A stretch of 13,078 bases of DNA from Deltaproteobacteria bacterium (GTDB taxonomy: Bacteria; Myxococcota; Myxococcia; Myxococcales; 40CM-4-68-19), in NCBI GenBank assembly GCA_005879505.1, contig VBKQ01000251.1, forward strand, positions 1 to 13,078, written 5' to 3'. Position 1 is the stretch's first letter. Each line of letters begins with the position of its first letter. This document shows positions 6,521-12,041 of this stretch, piece by piece. The notes under the pieces are model-generated. The model was not told where the DNA came from and did not search any database. It saw only the letters and a program-made list of their open reading frames with translations. The translations under genes were made by a program, and so were the position numbers.

Positions 6521-7555
6521 ATGGGCGGCGAGGACCGGTTGCGCGGTTCCGTGCTCGGGCTCGGCTCTGCCCTGCTCTTCGGGCTTGGGGCGCCGGTCTC
6601 CAAGCTGCTGTTGCCGCGGACGCAGCCGATCATGCTCGCCGCGCTCCTCTACCTCGGAGCTGGCGCAGCGTTCGTGGTCGCCCGGCCTCGCCGCAGCGAG
6701 GCGCCCTTGACGCGTGCCGATGCTCCGGTTCTGGCCACGGCGGTGATCGCCGGGGCGGCACTCGGTCCAGTGCTCATGCTCTGGGGCCTCGCGCGCGTCA
6801 GCGGGCTTGCGGGATCGCTCCTCTTGAACCTGGAGGCGCCCTTCACCATCGCGCTCGCCGTGCTCGCGTTCGGCGAGCACCTCTCCCGGCGCGAGGCGCT
6901 GGCCGCCGCGGTGATCATGGCCGGTGCGGCCCTGCTCGGCGCGCGCGGGGAGTGGTCGGGTTCCGGAGTGGGCGCCGCCGCCATCGCGCTCGCCTGCGCT
7001 TGCTGGGCGCTCGACAACAACCTCGCCGCGCGCCTCGCGCTGAAGGACCCGGTGCAGGTGCTGCGGATCAAAGCGCTCTGCGCGGGGGCGGTGAATCTCG
7101 CTCTCTCGCTCGCGCTTGGTCAGTCGCTTCCGCCGATCGGTGCCTGCGCCGCCGCCCTGGCGCTCGGTGCCGTCAGCTACGGTGCGAGCCTGCTCCTCTA
7201 TCTGCGAGCCCAGCGCGTGCTCGGCGCCGCGCGGCAGGCCGCGCTGTTCGCGGCGGCTCCGTTCGCCGGCGCCGCGGCGGCGATCCCGCTCCTCGGTGAC
7301 CGGCCCGCGTCCCTGGACGTGGCTGCGGCGGCCCTCATGGCGCTCGGAGTCGCTGCGCTTCTGCGCCTGAGACACGAGCACCTGCATACGCACCAGCCGC
7401 TCGAGCACGATCACCTGCACGTGCACGACTCGCATCATCAGCACGCGCACGACGGTCCGCTGGCGGAGCCGCATTCGCATCCGCACCGCCACGACGCGCT
7501 CACGAACGCTCACGCGCACGTATCCGATGCGCATCACCGTCACCCACACCGGTAG
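6521..7555 (+). CDS. EamA/DMT-family transporter with histidine-rich C-terminal tail
   Basis: Inner-membrane permease of the drug/metabolite transporter superfamily, 344 residues, about ten hydrophobic helices in two EamA repeats (about 10-138 and 149-282). The first repeat has the usual NLEAPFTIALAVLAFGE block (about 103-119), including the conserved Glu in the helix before the loop. After the last helix comes a cytosolic or periplasmic tail with 22 His in residues 285-343, mostly as HxH, with Asp and Glu. This suggests binding of Ni, Co, Zn or Cu, either as transported substrate or as sensor or buffer; that is inference. I recall other DMT proteins with similar tails, so it is probably a real subfamily. 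GGGAG touches ATG 6521 with no gap, so the true start could be TTG 6539 (GAGGA at 6530-6534), still before the first helix. Its 3' end overlaps the convergent reductase gene by 16 bases. Confidence 0.88.
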   Translation: MGGEDRLRGSVLGLGSALLFGLGAPVSKLLLPRTQPIMLAALLYLGAGAAFVVARPRRSEAPLTRADAPVLATAVIAGAALGPVLMLWGLARVSGLAGSLLLNLEAPFTIALAVLAFGEHLSRREALAAAVIMAGAALLGARGEWSGSGVGAAAIALACACWALDNNLAARLALKDPVQVLRIKALCAGAVNLALSLALGQSLPPIGACAAALALGAVSYGASLLLYLRAQRVLGAARQAALFAAAPFAGAAAAIPLLGDRPASLDVAAAALMALGVAALLRLRHEHLHTHQPLEHDHLHVHDSHHQHAHDGPLAEPHSHPHRHDALTNAHAHVSDAHHRHPHR

Positions 7556-8268
7556 CGCAGGAACAGGTGCGACTGGTGCCGGCGCAGGGAAACCAGCTCG
7601 AGCCGGGCGCCGGCGAGGTCGCGCCCCTCGGTGAGCGCCTTTCGCGCGTCGCCCGCCCACCGCCCGAACAGCCGGGGCGAGAGCGTCAGGAAGATCTCGT
7701 CGACCAGCCTGGCCGCCAGCAGCTCGGCGAACAGGCCGGGGCCGCCTTCGCAGAGGATGCGGCGGTGTCCGTCACGTCGCAGAGCCGCGAGAATCTCCCC
7801 GGGCTCCAGTTTGCCCTTCAGCACCACGCCATCGCGCAGCGCCGGATGTCCTGGATCGACGCGTCCCGAGCCGCTCACGACGTACAGCCGCGGCCGCTCG
7901 GTCAGCCCCAGCGCACGGCGCGCCTGCTGGTACAGTGACGCCGCGGCGGGGAAGATCGACTCCGGGAACCAGAGGTCCCCGGGCGCGGCGCGCAAGGTGC
8001 CGGCGCCGATCAGCACCGCATCCGCGCAGGCGCGGAGCAGCCCCATGAGGAAACGATCCGGGGCCGATCCGCCGCTGACGACCGCTCCCGACTCGCCCGC
8101 GGCATCGGGGAACGCCACCACGCCGTCCACGGACTCGACGAAGTTCGCCACGAGGCAGTCGCCCGCAAGCCCGAGATCCCCGCCGTAGGCGCGCGAGAGC
8201 GGCGCGGGAAGGCCGAGGCCTTTACCGGTCGAGTCGAACAGCACCTCGAGCTGCGGAAGCGATTGCAA
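7540..8268 (-). CDS. RibD C-terminal-type reductase (pyrimidine reductase / DHFR-like fold)
   Basis: 242-residue protein with only the reductase half of RibD, with no deaminase domain. Family members reduce the ribosylamino-pyrimidine intermediate of riboflavin synthesis, or related substrates, with NADPH. Recognisable parts are NFVESVDGVVAF (42-53, the usual SxDG), DRFLMGLLRACADAVLIGAGTLRA (71-94) with its GAGT loop, and the ILCEGGPGLFAELL nucleotide-binding block (171-184). The frame is open far upstream but loses family likeness there. TTG 8268-8266 is preferred because GGAG lies six bases before it and it precedes the first family-like residues. No other riboflavin gene is in the window, so the substrate is open. 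It is divergent from the PfkB kinase with 30 bases between starts, and its 3' end overlaps the transporter gene. Confidence 0.82.
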   Translation of the reverse strand: MQSLPQLEVLFDSTGKGLGLPAPLSRAYGGDLGLAGDCLVANFVESVDGVVAFPDAAGESGAVVSGGSAPDRFLMGLLRACADAVLIGAGTLRAAPGDLWFPESIFPAAASLYQQARRALGLTERPRLYVVSGSGRVDPGHPALRDGVVLKGKLEPGEILAALRRDGHRRILCEGGPGLFAELLAARLVDEIFLTLSPRLFGRWAGDARKALTEGRDLAGARLELVSLRRHQSHLFLRYRCG

Positions 8269-8298
8269 GGCGCGCTCCGGGATGCGACAAGCCGCTCC

Positions 8299-9105
8299 GT
8301 GACGATCCTCGTCGCCGGACACTATTGCCACGACACCATCCTCGGCAACGGTTCCGTTCATCGGGCGCTCGGCGGGACCGCGGCGTACGCGCCGGCGATC
8401 CTCGATGCCCTGGGCGTGCCGTACGAGGTGGTCGCGAAGGTCGGGACGGACTTTCTCTACGCGGCGGCGGTCCCGCGCGAACCGATCGTCGTGCCGGGAC
8501 CGACCACCTCCTTCGTCGGCGACTATCGCGGCGCGGAGCGGACGGAGCGTGTGGATGCGGTGACGCCGCCGATCGAGCCCGGCGACTTGCGCGGGGAATG
8601 GGACATCGGCGTCGCCGGCGCCATCGCCGGAGAGGTACCCCTGCGGACCCTGCGCAGGCTGCGGGAGATCAGCCGGATGGTGATCGCGGACGCGCAGTCC
8701 ATCGTGCGGGAGATCTCGCCACGGGGTGAGGTCATCCTCCGGCCGCCTGCCGCCGGCGCGCTGGAGGCGATCGACGTGCTCAAGGCGAGCCACAAGGAAG
8801 CGGAGGTGCTCGATGTGCCGGCCCTTCGCAAGAAGTTGATCCTCCTCGTCACCGACGGTCCGCGAGGCTGCACCATCTTCCGCGGCAAGAGCGAGCTTCA
8901 GGTCGCGGCCTATCCGGCGCGCGAGAGAGACCCGACGGGTGCCGGAGATTGCTTCCTGGCGGGGCTTGCCGTCGGTCTTTCCCGCGGCCTTCCGCTGGAG
9001 GCGGCCGCGCGCATCGGCGCCTGGTGCGGAGCGCGCGCCGTCGAGCACGTCGGCGTGCCTCGCCTCACGGCGGAGGAGGCGCGCGTCGCGTCAGAACTGC
9101 CCTGA
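8299..9105 (+). CDS. PfkB-family carbohydrate kinase, possibly myo-inositol kinase-like
   Basis: ATP-dependent sugar or polyol kinase of the ribokinase fold, 268 residues, slightly shorter than the usual 300. It has an N-terminal substrate-side GG in RALGGTAAYAPAILDALGV (22-40), VAKVGTDF (45-52), the KASHKEAEVL block (162-171), VTDGPRGCTIF (184-194), and the PfkB signature DPTGAGDCFLAGLAVG (211-226) with catalytic base D217. The opening VAGHYCHDTIL, the DAQSIVR segment and the C-terminal AVEHVGVPR recall plant myo-inositol 3-kinase as I remember it; this is a similarity from memory and the substrate is unproven. The start is GTG 8299, chosen because the family's first beta strand (TILVAGHYCHD) begins there; TTG 8263 would add twelve unlikely residues. 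Shine-Dalgarno is weak. Its 3' end overlaps the convergent glycine-zipper gene by 15 bases. Confidence 0.85.
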   Translation: MTILVAGHYCHDTILGNGSVHRALGGTAAYAPAILDALGVPYEVVAKVGTDFLYAAAVPREPIVVPGPTTSFVGDYRGAERTERVDAVTPPIEPGDLRGEWDIGVAGAIAGEVPLRTLRRLREISRMVIADAQSIVREISPRGEVILRPPAAGALEAIDVLKASHKEAEVLDVPALRKKLILLVTDGPRGCTIFRGKSELQVAAYPARERDPTGAGDCFLAGLAVGLSRGLPLEAAARIGAWCGARAVEHVGVPRLTAEEARVASELP

Positions 9106-9630
9106 GGTCGCGGTCAGGCTGAAACCGGTATCGGAGGCGGCGGCATTCCTGTCCGCGACGGCCCGCCTGGGCGGAGGCTGCGTCGCAGCCTCGTACACTC
9201 CATAACCCGCGCCTGCGAGGACCCCGATGCCGGTGGCCAACATGAGGTTGCGCGCCCAGTTGTTTCCCTGGTCGATCAGCGTGATCCCCGCGCCGATCAG
9301 GGCTCCGCCCACGCCGCCGTACAAGGCGTCGGTGGCGATGATCGCCACCGCAGATCGGCCAGAGGGCGCGGTGGTCACGCCGCCGACCTCATCGTCCGAT
9401 CGCACCGTCGTGCGCGGGGGGGGCGGGACGTAGCCGGGATCGCTCGGGTTGACCACCACCTGAGTGGAGGACGATGGCGGTGGCGGCTGCGATTGCGTCG
9501 TCACCGTGGTGGTGGAGGACGGCGGCGGCTGCGCCGCGGGCTGCTGCGGCTCCGAGGTCACCGTCGTGGTGGTCTGCGCGAGCGCGGGCAGCCCGACGCA
9601 TGCGAACGCGAGCGCAAGGATTTTCCACAT
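9091..9630 (-). CDS. Exported Pro/Thr-rich protein with glycine-zipper helices, function unknown
   Basis: 179 residues, not recognised as a named family. Residues 1-18 form a signal peptide (MWKILALAFACVGLPALA) with probable cleavage before Q19. Residues 19-80 are a low-complexity Pro/Thr/Ser/Gln linker containing two similar TTTVT units (about 20-25 and 40-44) and poly-Pro runs. Two Gly-rich hydrophobic segments follow, at about 93-119 (ALYGGVGGALIGAGITLI) and 129-149 (NLMLATGIGVLAGAGYGVYEA), with GxxxG spacing typical of glycine-zipper envelope proteins. The protein ends with Phe. ATG 9630 has GGGAG six bases upstream; upstream GGAGG and the CCTCC just before the ATG could pair and partly mask it. 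It probably sits in or under the outer membrane; this is inference. Confidence 0.78.
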   Translation of the reverse strand: MWKILALAFACVGLPALAQTTTTVTSEPQQPAAQPPPSSTTTVTTQSQPPPPSSSTQVVVNPSDPGYVPPPPRTTVRSDDEVGGVTTAPSGRSAVAIIATDALYGGVGGALIGAGITLIDQGNNWARNLMLATGIGVLAGAGYGVYEAATQPPPRRAVADRNAAASDTGFSLTATSGQF

Positions 9631-9770
9631 TGGAGGCTCCCAGATGGTCCTCCAAAGGTGTGCCGTGGTTGCGGTACGTGGCAATCCCCGTTCGCGCGTG
9701 CGCCCGGCGTGCCGCATCGCGGCCGGGCGGCCCGCTTCTCTTCCTCCCAGCGCGTCCGCACGTTTCCTCC
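9631..9770. other. Divergent intergenic region, no clear promoter
   Basis: 140 bases between the glycine-zipper gene (-) and the small hydrophilic ORF (+). It holds a GGAGG (9632-9636) and CCTCC inverted pair next to the minus-strand start, and TTGC...GCAA around 9668-9683. I found no convincing -35/-10 pair on either strand. Confidence 0.4.
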
Positions 9771-10067
9771 ATGGGCGGACAAGGAATGATCCCCGAAGAG
9801 GGCGAAGGCGGAATCGTCGAAGGGACGAAACAAGCGCAGGAGCAGAAAGAGAAGAACGCGTTCGAGCTGCCCCATGGCGCGGCGCCCCGCGCCGGCATGC
9901 AGGGCCGCAGGGAGCGCGGCGCTGCGCCGACCCAGACGCTGGAACGGCCTGGGACCACGCCCGAGTCGGTCCCCGGCTCGGGCGGGGGTATCGGCGAGAC
10001 GGAAGAACCGGAATCGCCGCGCGAAGGCGGACGCGTTCAGGATCCGAAGAACCGCGAGACGCCGTAG
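9771..10067 (+). CDS. Small hydrophilic hypothetical protein
   Basis: 98 codons from ATG 9771, or 93 from ATG 9786, ending at TAG 10065-10067. There is no signal peptide, membrane segment or recognised domain. The sequence is rich in Gly, Glu, Pro, Arg and Gln (a GMIPEEGEGGIVEG segment and a charged KQAQEQKEKNAFELPH segment), so it is likely disordered. Codon third positions favour G/C as in the neighbours, and the ORF fits exactly between the divergent glycine-zipper gene and the convergent lipoprotein gene (7 bases between stops). Neither start has a good Shine-Dalgarno. The frame is open further upstream but reads as compositional noise there. Could still be a chance ORF. Confidence 0.5.
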   Translation: MGGQGMIPEEGEGGIVEGTKQAQEQKEKNAFELPHGAAPRAGMQGRRERGAAPTQTLERPGTTPESVPGSGGGIGETEEPESPREGGRVQDPKNRETP

Positions 10068-10074
10068 CCAGCGG

Positions 10075-10470
10075 TCAGCAGCCGTGGTGCTCGGCCGTCC
10101 ACTTCAGCGCGGGCGGCTCGAGCTGCTGGGCTGCATCCGGGTGCCGCAACGCCCACGAGAGCAGGTGGGCGATCGCCAGATCGCCGGGCATCGGAACATG
10201 CCCGTGCCAGGTCGGATCCGCCGCCGGCCTGAAGCCCGGATGCGTCGCCGCGAACGGCAACGCGTCGACCACGCGGATCGGCTGGTCGCGCACCCACTGT
10301 GCGAGGCGCATCGCCTCCTGTGGATTGTTTCTCTCCCAGGTGCAGAGATCCTGGGCAGCGAGCGGATATTTGTCCGCCCAGGTGAGGAGGGCTTCCGGCG
10401 GCGCGTCAGGCCGGGTTGGCCCATGCGCGCAAGCCGCGACGGCGAACACAGCGACGACGAGCCAGCGCAT
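10075..10470 (-). CDS. Small lipoprotein with 14-residue Trp/Pro repeats, function unknown
   Basis: 131 residues. A short signal peptide ends in a lipobox-like VAAC with C14 as the likely lipidated Cys, so the protein should be membrane-anchored in the envelope. The mature part has three tandem 14-residue units beginning LLTWADKYP (28), LCTWERNNP (42) and LAQWVRDQP (56), each with Trp at position 4 and Pro at position 9, and a fourth, LLSWALRHP, at 103. A final Trp is at 124. Between them lies a Pro/His segment (about 72-95, including TWHGHVP). The C-terminus is HHGC, giving Cys at 14, 43 and 131. I do not recognise the family. Its start lies two bases after the stop of the MocR gene, so the two are probably cotranscribed. 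The start has only a weak Shine-Dalgarno, which suggests translational coupling. Confidence 0.8.
   Translation of the reverse strand: MRWLVVAVFAVAACAHGPTRPDAPPEALLTWADKYPLAAQDLCTWERNNPQEAMRLAQWVRDQPIRVVDALPFAATHPGFRPAADPTWHGHVPMPGDLAIAHLLSWALRHPDAAQQLEPPALKWTAEHHGC
10123..10389 (-). repeat. 14-residue protein repeat region in the lipoprotein
   Basis: Codons for residues 28-41, 42-55 and 56-69 are direct tandem units with the pattern L-x-x-W-x4-P-x-x-A/V-x2. A fourth unit at residues 103-116 follows after an insert of 33 residues. The DNA units themselves are diverged, so this is an old protein-level repeat, not a recent DNA duplication. Each unit may form one helix, with Pro near its N-terminus. 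Confidence 0.6.
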
Positions 10471-10472
10471 GA

Positions 10473-11927
10473 TCAGCTACCAGTAGTGGCCCGGCGTCCG
10501 GCCGGCATCCGGCGATCGGGAAGCTCGGAGGCAATGCGCCCGAGCGTGGCGACTGCGGCCTCGATCCGCGGAGACCAGACGACCCCGGAGCTGAGCCGGA
10601 TGCAGCTCTCGTAGCCCTGACGCGCCGAGAAGATGGGCCCGGGCGCGATGGCGATCCCCGCCTCGAGCGCGCGATCATGCAGCCTCAGTGCGGAGATTCC
10701 GGCGGGCAGCTCGACCCACATCACGCCGCCTCCCTCGGGACGGGTGGCGCGCGTGCCCGCAGGGAAGTGGGCGGCCACGCAATCTCCCAGGCTGCGCATC
10801 GTCGCCGCGACCGACTTCCGCAGCGAGCGCAGGTGCCGCTCGTAATGACCTCCGGCGAGAAACTCGGCCATCGCAAGCTGCTGCAGCGACGCCGTGGCGA
10901 TGGTCTGCGCGAACTTCAAGAGCGAGACGCGCTCGCGGAACCTTCCTGCCGCGACCCATCCGATGCGCCAGCCGGGCGCCAGCGTCTTGGAGAAGCTGCC
11001 GCAGTGGAGCACCAGGCCGCGCTGATCGAAGCACTTCGCAGCGCGGGGCCGCGAGGGACCGAAATAGAGGTCGCCATACAAGTCGTCCTCGATCAGCGGC
11101 ACTTCCCGCGCGGCGAGCATCGCCACCAGGCGTTCCTTGTTCGCGTCCGGCATCAGACAGCCGAGCGGATTCGAGAAGTTCGTCACCACCAGGACCGCGG
11201 CGATGCGGCGCGTCTTCAGCACCCGCTCCAGCGCGTCGAGATCCATGCCGTCCCGGGGGCTGCTCGGGATCTCCACGGCCTTCAGCCCGAGCGCCTCGAT
11301 CAGCTGCAGCGACCCGAAATACGCCGGCGACTCGATCGCCACCGCGTCTCCCTGCCGGGCGACCGCGAGCAGCGAGAGTTGTACAGCCTCCATCGCCCCG
11401 CAGGTCACGACAAAGTCATCGGGGGAGAGCGCACAGCCCCATTCCACGGACCGGCGCGCGAGCTGACGCCGCAGGGACCTCGCTCCCGGCGGCAGCTCGT
11501 AGGTGAACCCTCCGCCGTCCCGGGCGATGCCGGCGGCGATGCGGCCCAACCGCCCCCAGGGAAACAGCTCGGGATCGGGTTGGTTGCAGCCGAGCGGGAC
11601 CAGATCGGGATCGCGCGCACTCTCCACCACTTTCGCGACCAGCGCGCTGATCGTCACCGGTGTTGCGCCCGGCGCGGGCCGCGTGGGCGGGGGCTCGGGC
11701 GGCAACGGCCGCTGCCGGCGCACGTAGTGGCCGGACTGCGGCCGGGCCTCGATCAGCCCGCGGGCTTCGAGCTGCAGGTAGGCCTGCAGCACGGTGGAGA
11801 CGCTCACCCGCTCGCGCTCGGACAACCCGCGCACCGAGGGCAGGCGATCTCCGGGCCGCAGGGCACCGACGCGCATCGCTTCTTCCAGCTTTCCGGAGAC
11901 GCGTTCGTACAGACGGAGCTGCTGCAT
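10473..11927 (-). CDS. MocR-family regulator (GntR-type wHTH fused to aminotransferase domain)
   Basis: 484-residue transcription factor. The N-terminal winged helix-turn-helix (about 5-70; RPGDRLPSVRGLSERERVSV, then LIEARPQSGHYV) is of GntR type. A Pro-rich linker (71-90) joins it to a fold-type I aminotransferase-like effector domain (about 95-475). PLP-site residues look complete: the SFSK motif with K314, TNFSNPLG (249-256), DDLYGDLYF (281-289) and GWRIGW. MocR proteins sense PLP or amino-acid-PLP adducts and usually control a neighbouring gene. ATG 11927 is chosen because MQQLRLYERV matches the family start; the frame extends upstream across the operator and into the divergent gene. It is divergent from a trans-sulfuration enzyme gene, with a palindrome between, and is followed after two bases by the repeat lipoprotein. 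PdxR-type control of vitamin B6 genes is an alternative, but no such genes are visible. Confidence 0.92.
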   Translation of the reverse strand: MQQLRLYERVSGKLEEAMRVGALRPGDRLPSVRGLSERERVSVSTVLQAYLQLEARGLIEARPQSGHYVRRQRPLPPEPPPTRPAPGATPVTISALVAKVVESARDPDLVPLGCNQPDPELFPWGRLGRIAAGIARDGGGFTYELPPGARSLRRQLARRSVEWGCALSPDDFVVTCGAMEAVQLSLLAVARQGDAVAIESPAYFGSLQLIEALGLKAVEIPSSPRDGMDLDALERVLKTRRIAAVLVVTNFSNPLGCLMPDANKERLVAMLAAREVPLIEDDLYGDLYFGPSRPRAAKCFDQRGLVLHCGSFSKTLAPGWRIGWVAAGRFRERVSLLKFAQTIATASLQQLAMAEFLAGGHYERHLRSLRKSVAATMRSLGDCVAAHFPAGTRATRPEGGGVMWVELPAGISALRLHDRALEAGIAIAPGPIFSARQGYESCIRLSSGVVWSPRIEAAVATLGRIASELPDRRMPAGRRATTGS

Positions 11928-11941
11928 GGCCTCAGTCTGGC

Positions 11942-11984
11942 GTGAACCAGCACAGCTCGCAAGAGCGCAATCTGTGCTGGTCAC
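11942..11984. promoter_or_regulatory. Perfect inverted repeat, probable MocR operator
   Basis: ACCAGCACAG (11946-11955) and CTGTGCTGGT (11972-11981) are perfect inverted repeats 16 bases apart. An outer GTG (11942-11944) and CAC (11982-11984) extend the match, with one unpaired A at 11945. Equivalent half-site positions are 26 bp apart, about two and a half helical turns. It lies 15 bases from the MocR start and 58 bases from the start of the divergent enzyme gene, where it could control both. That a MocR dimer binds it is inferred from position and symmetry. Confidence 0.65.
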
Positions 11985-12041
11985 ACTTGCGCGCGACTGC
12001 ATCTGTTCCGATTCGCCGGGACAGGCTAGAAGCAGGGCACC

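Noticed and set aside
7372..7552. DNA tandem repeat in the His-rich tail
   Set aside because: The repetition comes from CAC and CAT codons; there is no fixed DNA period, so it is a protein composition effect.
5252..7660. Open frame of about 800 codons on the - strand
   Set aside because: It is antisense to the cystathionine gamma-synthase-like gene and the transporter, has Arg/Gly-rich composition with no domain, and the + strand genes show full family motifs.
8269..9048. Upstream extension of the RibD-like frame on the - strand
   Set aside because: It is antisense to the PfkB kinase, with no reductase or deaminase likeness. TTG 8268 with GGAG six bases upstream is the better start.
9474..9770. 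Upstream extension of the small hydrophilic ORF
   Set aside because: It lies antisense to the glycine-zipper gene and reads as Ala/Arg/Trp noise.
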